Assembly: GCA_964580235.1 (NCBI GenBank)
Contig: CAZOJY010000023.1
Span: 1 to 37,584, forward strand
Direction: 5' to 3'
Source of the DNA: G020348385 sp964580235
GTDB taxonomy: Bacteria; Acidobacteriota; Aminicenantia; Aminicenantales; Aminicenantaceae
DNA: 37,584 nucleotides
Of this stretch, positions 7,371 through 14,835 are shown piece by piece; positions within the stretch are counted from its first letter, which is position 1; each line of letters begins with the position of its first letter. Position numbers and translations under genes: made by a program. Below the pieces are notes generated by a model, which saw nothing but the letters and a program-made list of their open reading frames with translations, was not told the DNA's origin and did no database searches.

Positions 7371-8804
7371 TCACTTTTTTTGCTTCACAGTTTTATGAAA
7401 TTCTGGGTCGATACAGCACAAGAGTTCGAATATGACTTCAGCCACATCCGGATTGTCGATGTATCGTCCCCTTTTCGGATCCTCACTGACGGCTCGCATT
7501 ATGAAGCGTCGGGAACCTGTTCCTTTTGCATAGAAAGGAATAAGAGAGTTGGTATGGAATCCGCCGTTCCATTCCATCCCGGGTTGAACGCCGATGCCGT
7601 TGTTCACAATCGGCCGCATCGATCCTGAGGCCGCTGAGCCGGGTCCACAAAGATAGCCTGTCTCATGATCGCCGGTGACGATGACCAGAGTTTCACGCCA
7701 GCTGCTGTTGGTTTGGACCCACTCGACCACCGCTTCGACGGATCGGTTGAAATCAATTTCTTCTTCGATAACACGGCCGCTCTGGTTGGTATGGCTTGCC
7801 CAGTCGACAGCTCCCCCTTCAATCATTAGCACAAATCCTTCCATGTCGTCATCTAAAATATTGAGCGCCGCTTTGGTCATTTCTTCGAGGGTTGGAACCG
7901 AAGGGATAAGGGGAGCGACAAAGGGCGCTTCATCCCCGTCCCCTGTTGTTCGCCCCTGTTGAAGGGTTTGATAGACCTGTGCTGTACCGAGCACTCTTTT
8001 GGGAGTGGGGCCGGCCATGAGTGCCCGAAATTCTTCCCGGGTTTGAATCAGAGTCCAAGGATCATCAATCCCGTCTCCATCTGCGTCACCTCCAGCTGTG
8101 CCCGCCAGGAGATCGAGCCAGGTCGATTCACTACCGACAAATAGGAATGTGTTTGGAGTGGCCTTGGGAATTCCATCCCTATCATACCAGGGATGCCCGC
8201 AGCCCATGATGACATCTGTCCTGCTGTCGTATACCATTTCTTCCCCGATTGCTGCATAGTTGTTTCTCGAGATATTATGGGCGACAAATCCGGCCGGCGT
8301 GGCATGGGTCCACATGACACTGGTGACGACTCCTGTGGCCTTTCCATATGATTCTGCATAATCCATCAGATGTAGAAGAGGATTCTCTGTGATATCCATT
8401 CCGATGGCGCCACCGTAAGTCTTGAATCCTGTAGACATTGCAGTTGCGGCAGCAGCGGAATCTGTGCAGCCGCCAGTTACATAATAAAAATCGGACCAGG
8501 CTGCGGCAGGGTCATAACCGCCCAGAACCTGAGGATTTTTTGATTTATACATGAATGTGCTCATTCCTAAAGAGACGGGGAAATGCTCATAGACCTGCGT
8601 ATCTATCCTCCCATACTGGTATAAGCTTGCTGCATCGACATGATTATAGCCGCATCCATCCGATATCAGGATGATGACATTCTCTGCTCTGGACCAGTTT
8701 TTCCTGTTGTTGCCGAACTGGTCCGAATTGACATGCGATGTCGTCAACAAAAGGGCTATGAAAAGGTAAACACTCTTCACTGTGACCGTATTTTTTGTGA
8801 ACAT
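7371..8804 (-). CDS. Secreted alkaline phosphatase, paralog 1
   Basis: The 477-residue protein belongs to the classical metal-dependent alkaline phosphatase family. Seen residues include the metal ligand Asp49 (Ile-Ser-Asp-Gly-Cys-Gly), the nucleophile Ser116 (Cys-Thr-Asp-Ser-Ala-Ala), His-Ala-Thr-Pro-Ala, Glu-Gly-Gly-Ala-Val-Asp-Trp-Ala-Ser-His, and Gly-Asp-His-Glu-Thr-Gly. ATG 8804 is chosen because it opens directly into a signal peptide. The longer GTG start at 8867 would add 21 unlikely residues and overlaps a palindrome. It probably hydrolyses phosphomonoesters in the periplasm. It shares long identical stretches with the phosphatase at 10368, for example Ser-Leu-Tyr-Gln-Tyr-Gly-Arg. 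An Asp-rich insert (Gly-Gly-Asp-Ala-Asp-Gly-Asp-Gly) may bind calcium. Confidence 0.9.
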   Translation of the reverse strand: MFTKNTVTVKSVYLFIALLLTTSHVNSDQFGNNRKNWSRAENVIILISDGCGYNHVDAASLYQYGRIDTQVYEHFPVSLGMSTFMYKSKNPQVLGGYDPAAAWSDFYYVTGGCTDSAAAATAMSTGFKTYGGAIGMDITENPLLHLMDYAESYGKATGVVTSVMWTHATPAGFVAHNISRNNYAAIGEEMVYDSRTDVIMGCGHPWYDRDGIPKATPNTFLFVGSESTWLDLLAGTAGGDADGDGIDDPWTLIQTREEFRALMAGPTPKRVLGTAQVYQTLQQGRTTGDGDEAPFVAPLIPSVPTLEEMTKAALNILDDDMEGFVLMIEGGAVDWASHTNQSGRVIEEEIDFNRSVEAVVEWVQTNSSWRETLVIVTGDHETGYLCGPGSAASGSMRPIVNNGIGVQPGMEWNGGFHTNSLIPFYAKGTGSRRFIMRAVSEDPKRGRYIDNPDVAEVIFELLCCIDPEFHKTVKQKK

Positions 8805-8850
8805 CTCAATGTAGTTTAGTCGGATCTTAAGGGGGATGATGCGGAATTGT

Positions 8851-8864
8851 CCGATTAAAATCGG
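8851..8864. promoter_or_regulatory. Palindrome upstream of phosphatase 1
   Basis: CCGATTAAAATCGG is a 14-bp palindrome with 6-bp arms, 46 bp upstream of the chosen phosphatase start. It could be an operator or a leader hairpin. No matching copy was seen at the other phosphatase. Confidence 0.3.
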
Positions 8865-8975
8865 CACTTCAGGCAGATATCGATTGAAAACTGGATGGAA
8901 TCCGCTAAAAGCTCGATATGGGTGGAATAGGATTGAACGGATCTAACTTTTTGGCTAAAAATCCTTTTTTTCGGT

Positions 8976-9170
8976 TTAGAAGTCTTTTTTTGATTTTGCT
9001 TTATTCACACAATCTGGATGAACGGCATTTTCACCTAGGTGAATCCTTTTTTCTTGACTGCCGAATGCGATGAAACACACATCGCAGTAGTCAAGAGGAG
9101 CATCACTATTTTTCCTTATCCCATTTTCCCCTGAAGCATTCGAAAATTTGGCTGTTTTGAATTCATTCAT
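8976..9170 (-). CDS. Small Cys/His protein, putative zinc-binding
   Basis: This 64-residue protein has a strong ribosome site (GGAGG, 8 bases before the ATG). It contains Cys-Asp-Val-Cys followed 22 residues later by His-Pro-Asp-Cys, a C-x2-C...H-x2-C set able to hold one zinc ion, like half of a LIM or treble-clef finger. Flanking segments are polar and charged, and no signal peptide is present, so it is likely cytoplasmic. It lies 60 bases downstream of the XRE-EIIA regulator and 171 bases upstream of phosphatase 1, all on the same strand. A perfect TATAAT (minus strand, 9190-9195) lies just upstream but has no good -35 partner. Function unknown. Confidence 0.68.
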   Translation of the reverse strand: MNEFKTAKFSNASGENGIRKNSDAPLDYCDVCFIAFGSQEKRIHLGENAVHPDCVNKAKSKKDF

Positions 9171-9230
9171 TGGTTGATCCTCCAGATGGATTATATAAGT
9201 TAAAATTTCAAGATGTGTATCTGTGCATTT

Positions 9231-10151
9231 CTAATGAATATTTGCATCATCCCCATCAAACAGCATGGATAGAATGCTTTTTTTGGAATCCGCCTTCAGA
9301 ATTTCATCCATGAACGTCGGGATCTGAAATTTTCGGGCAAAATAAGCTAATATATTCAAGTGGTTTTGGTAAGATTCAGGATGGCTGAGAATCAGGCAAA
9401 CAAGGTAAACAGGTTTGTCATCGATGGCGCCGAAATCGATCCCTTCCGGGATTCTGGCAACAGAAATAACGGTCCTGTCAAGATCGTCAAGAAACAGATG
9501 GGGGATCGCTGCTCCATTGCCTAACCCCGAGGAATCTTCAGCCTCGTTCGACATCAAATTGTTGTACACACGATCGGAATTTAAAAAACTATGAATTCTG
9601 CCGATCTTATCGATCATAAATCGCAGCAGATCTCTCTTTTCTGTAAACTCAAGTCTCTTAAAAATAAGAGTTGGATTTGCAAATTCAGATATGGCCAGTT
9701 GACCAATTGGAGAGGCGGGACCTTCTGACGAATATCTGGCATTTCCTGCCTGAATGAAATCAGATGAATGGGCTTTGCCATAGTCCACAAGTTTTCGGTA
9801 TCCAGTCCTGCCAAGCTTTCGCATAAGGGCAATCATTTCCAAAACATCCTTTGATTCCAAGCCGATTTCGGACGTTACTTTAATAAGCTCATTCAATTCC
9901 TGATGTCCCAGCAGCAGTAATATTGTGTCAGGATTTGGCCGGTGGCTCATTTCAATCAGCAAAGACACCGGGATGCCGATCGTTTCGGCAATTTTTTTCA
10001 TGCGGTCATGTGTGGGCGGTGATAGTTTCCCCAATTCAACTTGAGAAAGGTATGCCGGTGAGACCTCCATTTTTTTTGCCAAAGCTCGAAGGCTTATACC
10101 GGCAGTTGTTCGCAGCATCCTTAGGGTATGGCCAAACATCAGTTTGTTCAT
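9231..10151 (-). CDS. XRE-family regulator fused to a PTS EIIA (fructose/PtsN-type) domain
   Basis: Residues 6-68 form an XRE helix-turn-helix (Leu-Arg-Ala-Leu-Ala-Lys-Lys-Met, then Tyr-Leu-Ser-Gln-Val-Glu-Leu-Gly). Residues about 70-145 are a helical linker. Residues about 152-300 match the EIIA-2 fold, with Gly-Leu-Gly-Asn-Gly-Ala-Ala-Ile-Pro-His around His218, the expected phosphorylated histidine, then Ile-Asp-Phe-Gly-Ala-Ile-Asp-Asp-Lys-Pro-Val. In such domains a PTS phosphocarrier modifies the histidine, so the protein could bind DNA according to phosphorylation state. No PTS genes are in the window. It is divergent from phosphatase 2 and followed by the small Cys/His gene and phosphatase 1, suggesting it controls both phosphatases. 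The ribosome site is weak. Confidence 0.82.
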   Translation of the reverse strand: MNKLMFGHTLRMLRTTAGISLRALAKKMEVSPAYLSQVELGKLSPPTHDRMKKIAETIGIPVSLLIEMSHRPNPDTILLLLGHQELNELIKVTSEIGLESKDVLEMIALMRKLGRTGYRKLVDYGKAHSSDFIQAGNARYSSEGPASPIGQLAISEFANPTLIFKRLEFTEKRDLLRFMIDKIGRIHSFLNSDRVYNNLMSNEAEDSSGLGNGAAIPHLFLDDLDRTVISVARIPEGIDFGAIDDKPVYLVCLILSHPESYQNHLNILAYFARKFQIPTFMDEILKADSKKSILSMLFDGDDANIH

Positions 10152-10165
10152 CGTGAATCTCTATA

Positions 10166-10187
10166 TTGTCAAGTGTTTACTTAACAA
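10166..10187. promoter_or_regulatory. Candidate operator of the XRE-EIIA regulator
   Basis: On the plus strand TTGTCAAGT, a 4-base centre and ACTTAACAA form an inverted repeat with 9-bp arms and one mismatch. It lies 14 bp upstream of the regulator start. A candidate leftward promoter, TTGTTA (10182-10187), 16 bases, TATAGA, sits on top of it. This is the usual place for XRE autoregulation; a role at the divergent phosphatase is possible. Confidence 0.55.
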
Positions 10188-10272
10188 TATACATTTCGGC
10201 AGATTCGATGTCAAGATATTTTTTCAAAAAAAGTTTATGAGGATATTCCCGGCATTCTTTCGGGTTGGTACT

Positions 10273-10310
10273 GCATATTGATCTCGCATATTGATCTCGC
10301 ATATTGACTC
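10273..10310 (+). repeat. Three tandem 13-bp repeats upstream of phosphatase 2
   Basis: The unit gcatattgatctc occurs at 10273-10285 and 10286-10298. A third copy, one base shorter, is at 10299-10310. The third copy contains TTGACT (10304-10309), which with TACAAA (10328-10333) after 18 bases gives a weak promoter for the phosphatase. The repeats could be activator sites or simple slippage. Confidence 0.6.
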
Positions 10311-10367
10311 TATTTGGCAATCTGTGCTACAAATGTCCTTCCTTCACTTCATCCTGAGTTAGACAAC

Positions 10368-11750
10368 ATGAAGAAAAAATGTTTACCAGTGATTCTTGTT
10401 ATTCTGGTGGTTGGCTTCACTCTGTTACTATTCCATTCCTGCCGAAAGGCTCCCCGGCCGCTCGACATCATCCTCATGATCTCGGACGGCTGCGGCTACA
10501 ACTGTTTCGACTTGGCCAGCCTCTACCAGTACGGCCGCACTGGAACACAGGTGTACGATTCTTTTCCTGTCCGTTTTGCCGTCAGCACATATTCTGCGTC
10601 CAGCACACCTTACGATCCGCAGAAGGCCTGGGCATCCTTCGACTTTGTCCTCACTGATCCCACCGATTCTGCGGCTGCTGCCACGGCCATGGCAACAGGG
10701 GTTAAAACTAACGATAATACGGTCTGTCTCAGCCCAGATGGGACCAAACTCACAAGCATCGTCGAAATAGCTGAGGTTTTGGGCAAAAAAACAGGAACGG
10801 TCACCTCGGTGCCTTTCTGCCACGCCACTCCGGCTTCCTTTCTTGCCCATGTGGACGACCGATACAAGTATGGAGAGATCGCCCGCCAGGTCATCCGCGA
10901 GAGCCCGGTCGATGTGGTCATGGGATGCGGCCATCCTTATTATGATAGGTCAGGGAGGCCAGTCGATGAGCCGGACTTCCGCTATGTGGGAGGCAAAGAA
11001 ACTTGGGAAGCACTTATTCAAGGCGAAGCAGGTGCCGATGCCGATGGAGACGGCCAACCCGATTCCTGGAAAGTGATCCAAACCGCTGATGCATTCCGGT
11101 CGCTGATTGAGGGCCCGGCCCCGAGCCGGGTGTTCGGCATTGCTCCCTCTTACCGAACGTTTCAACAGGAACGGGATGGCGATGTACAAGCTGATCCGTT
11201 CGATGTTCCCCCAGTTCAGACCGTTCCGACATTGAGTGAAATGGCCCTGGGAGCACTCAATGTTTGCGATGATGACCCGGACGGTTTTTTTCTGATGATC
11301 GAAGGAGGGGCCGTCGACTGGGCATGTGAGGACAACCAGACAGGCCGTCTGATCGAGGAACAGATTTCGTTTAACAAGGCCGTGGAGGCCGTGATCGACT
11401 GGATTGAAGCAAACAGTCGATGGGAGGACACCCTGCTCATCGTCACGAGCGACCATGAAACGGGCTACATCACCGGTCCGGGATCGGGAAAAGAATTACC
11501 GGATGGCGACTTTTCAAAAACATGGAAGCCCTTGATAAACAAAGGGAAGGGAAAAGTGCCCGGCATGGAGTGGCACCGTGATTATCACACCAACTCACTC
11601 GTCCCTCTTTATGCCAAAGGATACGGGAGCGAACGGTTTAGCGCTCTGGCCGATGAAACAGATCCTGTCCACGGGTTCTACCTCGACAACGCCGAGATCG
11701 GCCTGCTCATGATCGAACTTCTGAAGGAAAGAAGTGCTGCAAGCCGCTGA
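10368..11750 (+). CDS. Exported alkaline phosphatase, paralog 2 (possible lipoprotein)
   Basis: The 460-residue protein is a second alkaline phosphatase with the same layout as the one at 7371. Key residues seen are Asp40 (Ile-Ser-Asp-Gly-Cys-Gly), nucleophile Ser101 (Pro-Thr-Asp-Ser-Ala-Ala), His-Ala-Thr-Pro-Ala-Ser, Glu-Gly-Gly-Ala-Val-Asp-Trp, Ser-Asp-His-Glu-Thr-Gly and a late His-Thr-Asn-Ser. ATG 10368 starts a Lys-rich signal peptide ending Phe-His-Ser-Cys25, a poor but possible lipobox; the longer frame from 10314 adds unlikely residues. A Glu-Asp replaces the Ser-His pair of paralog 1 after Asp-Trp-Ala, so metal binding or specificity may differ. It is transcribed divergently from the XRE-EIIA gene. 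It converges on the PepSY lipoprotein gene, with a short GC hairpin (AATCCC/GGGATT) between them but no T-tract. Confidence 0.9.
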   Translation: MKKKCLPVILVILVVGFTLLLFHSCRKAPRPLDIILMISDGCGYNCFDLASLYQYGRTGTQVYDSFPVRFAVSTYSASSTPYDPQKAWASFDFVLTDPTDSAAAATAMATGVKTNDNTVCLSPDGTKLTSIVEIAEVLGKKTGTVTSVPFCHATPASFLAHVDDRYKYGEIARQVIRESPVDVVMGCGHPYYDRSGRPVDEPDFRYVGGKETWEALIQGEAGADADGDGQPDSWKVIQTADAFRSLIEGPAPSRVFGIAPSYRTFQQERDGDVQADPFDVPPVQTVPTLSEMALGALNVCDDDPDGFFLMIEGGAVDWACEDNQTGRLIEEQISFNKAVEAVIDWIEANSRWEDTLLIVTSDHETGYITGPGSGKELPDGDFSKTWKPLINKGKGKVPGMEWHRDYHTNSLVPLYAKGYGSERFSALADETDPVHGFYLDNAEIGLLMIELLKERSAASR

Positions 11751-11863
11751 TCCTAATTGAAAAGCTATTTTCCCCGGATTCCAAATCCCTTCTCTCGGGA
11801 TTCCCCTTCGAGGTCAAGGTAATGCTTTAGGTTTTCCAGCAGGTATTTTTGTTTGCTTGCTGT

Positions 11864-12442
11864 TTATTCTTTCTCGTCCCACTTGAGAGGCTCGATGATA
11901 TTGCCATCGGCATCGACTTCGATTTCGCCCCTTTGATCGTCCTTCACAAATTCTGCCTCGTACACGTACCTCGGAGTTTCTAGTTTGACGAGCGTGCCTT
12001 TTTCTTCTTCTTTTGTGATTACGGAACGGACTTCAGACTTCTCTATCTGCTTGATTGTGGCACCCTCTGCAGCCTTCTGAATCGCTTGGGCGGCGGCTTC
12101 AGGAAGTTCCTCCATTGTAATGATCGTGGCGACGTCGATGACTGTGCCGTCTTCGGCCACTTCGATTTCGCCCATAGCAGCTTTGAATTCGATGTCATAG
12201 AGGGTAATTCCTTCTTCCTCTCCCACCTCCACTTTATCTATTTCAGCATCGGGGAAGTTGGCTTTGATGGCCTCGACGACTGCGGCCGGAAGTTCCACCT
12301 CCGGTTTTACTGCCTCTGGTTCTTCCACCTCTGGCTTTTCCACCTGCTCCTCGCTCTCCTTCTTGGCGCACCCTGTTGACATCGTCAATCCAATGGCCAA
12401 CAGGATAACAAAACCCAGCAGGATCCAGTTTGTGTGTTTCAT
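11864..12442 (-). CDS. PepSY-like lipoprotein
   Basis: The 192-residue protein begins with a lipoprotein signal ending Ser-Thr-Gly-Cys25, so it is probably anchored by lipid. A linker of repeated Lys/Val-Pro-Glu-Val-Glu units follows (about residues 33-52). The rest has two PepSY-like modules: each pairs a helix of the type Leu-Pro-Ala-Ala-Val-x-Glu-Ala-Ile-Lys with beta strands ending in Gly-Glu-Ile-Glu-Val-x-x-Asp-Gly. AAGGAG lies 7 bases before the ATG. PepSY domains often modulate exported peptidases, and the divergent neighbour is an exported M20 hydrolase; that link is only suggestive. Confidence 0.75.
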   Translation of the reverse strand: MKHTNWILLGFVILLAIGLTMSTGCAKKESEEQVEKPEVEEPEAVKPEVELPAAVVEAIKANFPDAEIDKVEVGEEEGITLYDIEFKAAMGEIEVAEDGTVIDVATIITMEELPEAAAQAIQKAAEGATIKQIEKSEVRSVITKEEEKGTLVKLETPRYVYEAEFVKDDQRGEIEVDADGNIIEPLKWDEKE

Positions 12443-12479
12443 ACTGATTCTCCTTTTTAGCTAATGCAGCTATGACGAT

Positions 12480-12508
12480 AGATTAATAAAATGCTGCCAA
12501 AAAGTCAA
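12480..12508 (-). promoter_or_regulatory. Candidate promoter of the PepSY lipoprotein gene
   Basis: On the minus strand TTGACT (12503-12508) and TAATCT (12480-12485) are separated by 17 bases. The -35 is good and the -10 weak. Confidence 0.35.
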
Positions 12509-12538
12509 ATGCATATGGATGTTAGTGGATGTTTCACC

Positions 12539-12566
12539 TTGACAAATTAAAAACAGGGAATAGACT
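12539..12566 (+). promoter_or_regulatory. Candidate promoter of the M20 hydrolase gene
   Basis: A perfect TTGACA (12539-12544) is followed after 16 bases by TAGACT (12561-12566). The implied leader is about 37 bases and includes the GGAGG at the gene start. Confidence 0.4.
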
Positions 12567-12609
12567 GGATAAGCGAAGAGAAAAATATTTAAATACTGGA
12601 GGGAGAATA

Positions 12610-14133
12610 ATGTCATATTCGCTAAAACGGAAAGACCACTTCCTGCTTTGTGTCTTTGTTTCGTTACTGGTTGTTTGTTCATTTGGGCTGGCGAAGGAAA
12701 AGGTTGCCAGAGAAAAAAAACTCGTTTTGGATTGGCTAAGTCAATCGGAGATTGTCGAAAAATTCGGGAAGATTTCAGATACCATCTGGGGATATGCCGA
12801 ACTGGGGATGCAAGAGTTCAAATCGTCAAAGCTTTTGGCTGATACACTCGAAGAGTCGGGATTTTCCGTCGAGAGGGGTGCAGCGGGAATGCCCACATGT
12901 TTTGTGGCCAGTTACGGCTCAGGGAAGCCGGTGATCGGTATCCTCGGGGAGTTCGACGCTCTGCCAATGCTTTCCCAGAAGGGACGGGTTCCCAATCAGG
13001 ACCCGGTCATTGCGGGAGCCCCCGGTCACGGCTGCGGTCACAATACCATGTGTACGGCCGCTTCTGCAGCAGCGATTGCTGTCAAGGAAGCTATGGACAA
13101 ATATGGATTCAAAGGGACGATTAAGGTTTTTGGCTCCCCGGCTGAGGAAACTTTGATCAGCCGTCCATACATGATTCGTGCCGGTCTGTTCGATGATGTG
13201 GACGCGGTCATCGACAACCACAGCAGCAGTGGTTTCGGCACAAGCTATGGAGTTGGCGGCAACGCTATGTTTTCTGTTATTTTTTCATTCACAGGGAAAA
13301 CCGCCCATGGGGCATCCCCATGGGGCGGCCGGAGTGCCCTAGATGCCGTAGAAATTATGAATGTGGCAACGAATTATCTCCGTGAACATCTGTTCTACAC
13401 TTACAGGATGCATTACGTCATCGTTGGAGGAGGAGAAGCTCCCAATGTGGTTCCGGATAAGGCCAGTGTCTGGTACTTTATCCGCAACAGCGACGAGAGA
13501 TTGGAAGAGATGTACGAAAGAGTTATCAACTGTGCCAAGGCCGGTGCTCTCGCCACCGGAACAGAGTTATCCGAAGTCAGGGTTTTGTCTGCCGTCCACC
13601 AGCGCCATGCCAACAAGGCGGCTGCCGAACTTTTTCAGAAGAACATCGAGCTTGTCGGGATGCCCGAATGGTCTGAGGAAGAGCAGGCTTTTGCCAAGGC
13701 CCTCCAAAAGGAACTCGGCCGTGAAGAAAGCGGGATGCCTGCAGAGGTCGGAAAGCTGAGGGACAGAAGGGGGTTTTTTGTCGGAGGTGGGTCCTCGGAT
13801 GTTGGCGATGTAACTCTCATTGCTCCCACAGCGACCATAAGGTTCCCGGGCCAGGTTCCGGGTGATATCGGGCACCACTGGTCTTCCGTGGCCTGCAACT
13901 ATGGTTCGACGGCCTGGAAAGGATTGAATGCCGGAGCAAAGGCAATGGCGGCGTCTGCTGTCGATTTGATGATAAAGCCCAAGGAGCTGAAAAAACTGCG
14001 GGATGAATTCGAAGCCTATTCTGCCGAGCATCCCTACAAGCCCTTTCTTCCCGCAGATGCCCAGCCGCCGCTGGACCTGAATCGGGAACTCATGGAAAAG
14101 TGGCGCCGGCTTACAGAAATAGAAAAAAAGTAG
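12610..14133 (+). CDS. Exported M20-family amidohydrolase, AbgB-like
   Basis: This 507-residue zinc hydrolase resembles the B subunit of aminobenzoyl-glutamate hydrolase. Seen motifs are Gly-Glu-Phe-Asp116-Ala-Leu-Pro, Gly-His140-Gly-Cys142-Gly-His144-Asn, Ala-Glu179-Glu180 (general base/metal region), the dimerisation-domain signature Thr-Ala-His-Gly-Ala-Ser-Pro, and Ser-Ser-Asp-Val-Gly-Asp-Val, characteristic of AbgB-type proteins. ATG 12610 is chosen because GGAGG lies 7 bases upstream and a signal peptide follows (hydrophobic residues 11-27). The longer frame from 12529 overlaps the promoter. Unlike E. coli AbgB this copy is predicted to be exported and has no AbgA partner beside it. It likely cleaves amide or peptide-like bonds of scavenged compounds; the substrate is unknown. 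Confidence 0.85.
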   Translation: MSYSLKRKDHFLLCVFVSLLVVCSFGLAKEKVAREKKLVLDWLSQSEIVEKFGKISDTIWGYAELGMQEFKSSKLLADTLEESGFSVERGAAGMPTCFVASYGSGKPVIGILGEFDALPMLSQKGRVPNQDPVIAGAPGHGCGHNTMCTAASAAAIAVKEAMDKYGFKGTIKVFGSPAEETLISRPYMIRAGLFDDVDAVIDNHSSSGFGTSYGVGGNAMFSVIFSFTGKTAHGASPWGGRSALDAVEIMNVATNYLREHLFYTYRMHYVIVGGGEAPNVVPDKASVWYFIRNSDERLEEMYERVINCAKAGALATGTELSEVRVLSAVHQRHANKAAAELFQKNIELVGMPEWSEEEQAFAKALQKELGREESGMPAEVGKLRDRRGFFVGGGSSDVGDVTLIAPTATIRFPGQVPGDIGHHWSSVACNYGSTAWKGLNAGAKAMAASAVDLMIKPKELKKLRDEFEAYSAEHPYKPFLPADAQPPLDLNRELMEKWRRLTEIEKK

Positions 14134-14228
14134 GGAAAAAAAGGATCCGCTTTTTACAGAGCTCCTACAGTGCTTTCAGAGTGACTTTTTTATAGTTAGC
14201 GATCGGGAGCAGGAATTTTTGCGCCTTA

Positions 14229-14303
14229 TCAGAATAACTCCTGGTTTTGATCATTCCCATATCCTGGAGCTCCATTTAACCCAGCAAGAATTGCTCTTTT
14301 CAT
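14229..14303 (-). CDS. Possible 24-residue peptide gene
   Basis: A minus-strand ATG at 14303 is preceded by AGGAGG (spacing 4) and opens a 24-codon frame ending in adjacent TGA and TAA. The peptide starts Met-Lys-Arg-Ala and contains a Gly/Asn/Pro-rich middle. A candidate promoter lies upstream: TTGAAA at 14350-14355, 17 bases, TAAAAA at 14327-14332. There is no homology evidence and the frame is short, so this may be chance. Confidence 0.25.
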   Translation of the reverse strand: MKRAILAGLNGAPGYGNDQNQELF

Positions 14304-14411
14304 ATGGCCTCCTCTCAACCTTTTGGTTTTTAGATAATCTAAAAATTTCTTTCAAAAAATACAATCCACCCCATATGAAATCCAGATGGAAGAAAATGAT
14401 ACTTTTTTTGT

Positions 14412-14440
14412 TTGACAAAATACACTAATTTTATTAAAAG
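14412..14440 (+). promoter_or_regulatory. Promoter ahead of the candidate small RNA
   Basis: A perfect TTGACA (14412-14417), 17 bases and TAAAAG (14435-14440) place a start near 14447. No supported protein gene follows for about 390 bases, while a hairpin-rich stretch and a terminator-like palindrome do. Confidence 0.45.
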
Positions 14441-14446
14441 TATGGG

Positions 14447-14568
14447 AAGACTCTGTTTGGCTGGCTGGGCAGAGACCCCTCGATAGATTGTCTTATAATT
14501 ACAAGACAGCCAGCTGTCTCATATCTAAAAATTATCCCCAAAGAGGCCATGGCCTCTTATTTTGTTTT
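14447..14568 (+). ncRNA. Candidate structured small RNA of about 120 nt
   Basis: The segment between a promoter-like site and a terminator-like hairpin contains several mutually exclusive stems. CTCTG...CAGAG lies near 14450-14475. TGTCTT (14489-14494) can pair with AAGACA (14503-14508). AGACAGC (14504-14510) can pair with GCTGTCT (14513-14519). The GCTGGCT near 14459 is complementary to the AGCCAGC across 14508-14514. It matches no small-RNA family I recognise. The combination could be an independent small RNA or a switching leader. Confidence 0.35.
14541..14568 (+). terminator. Rho-independent-type terminator
   Basis: AAGAGGCCATGGCCTCTT (14541-14558) is a perfect 18-bp palindrome, giving a 7-bp stem with a CATG loop. 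It is followed by ATTTTGTTTT. It would end a plus-strand transcript starting near 14447. Confidence 0.55.
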
Positions 14569-14775
14569 GATAGATAAAGTCGATCTAAACTCGATAAAAA
14601 GCACAAATAATCTCATCAGAGCGGCCTTCGGATTATGGGTGAGGTCCATATCATTAAATGAGGATGATGGACTGTATTGCCTGTACCAATTTCATTATGC
14701 CGATATTCCTTTCATCCCACCTTTGAGTTTTGAAGAGAATTAAGGGGATAAGAGACTTGAATAAATCCAGGAAAT

Positions 14776-14805
14776 TTGACAAAATAGTAAAAATATAGTT
14801 ATTAT
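14776..14805 (+). promoter_or_regulatory. Promoter of the cytochrome-porin gene
   Basis: A perfect TTGACA (14776-14781) and TATTAT (14800-14805, 5/6) are separated by 18 bases, 30 bases ahead of the ATG. The flanks (tttgacaaaata) match those of the promoter at 14412. Confidence 0.55.
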
Positions 14806-14835
14806 CGATTTTATCGGAATTAGAAGGAGATTAGC

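Larger units (their letters stand above)
14134..14446. other. Non-coding stretch after the M20 gene
   Basis: No recognisable protein family is present. An open plus frame at 14219-14428 lacks a ribosome site and motifs. The stretch holds one low-confidence short minus-strand frame (14229-14303) and the promoter of the candidate small RNA, both described separately. Confidence 0.5.

Noticed and set aside
7359..7380. Hairpin plus T-run at the phosphatase 1 stop, resembling a terminator
   Set aside because: The T-run is on the plus strand and no plus-strand gene ends there. On the minus strand the hairpin is not followed by T residues.
11786..11806. AATCCC/GGGATT hairpin between convergent genes as a terminator
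   Set aside because: The stem is short and no T-tract follows on either strand.
14447..14560. Known small RNA (6S, SRP, tmRNA, RNase P)
   Set aside because: Length and sequence landmarks of these RNAs were not found, so only an unnamed candidate is reported.
14549..14743. 64-residue plus-strand frame
   Set aside because: Its start lies inside the terminator-like palindrome, the AGAGG is only 2 bases away, and the translation has no recognisable feature.
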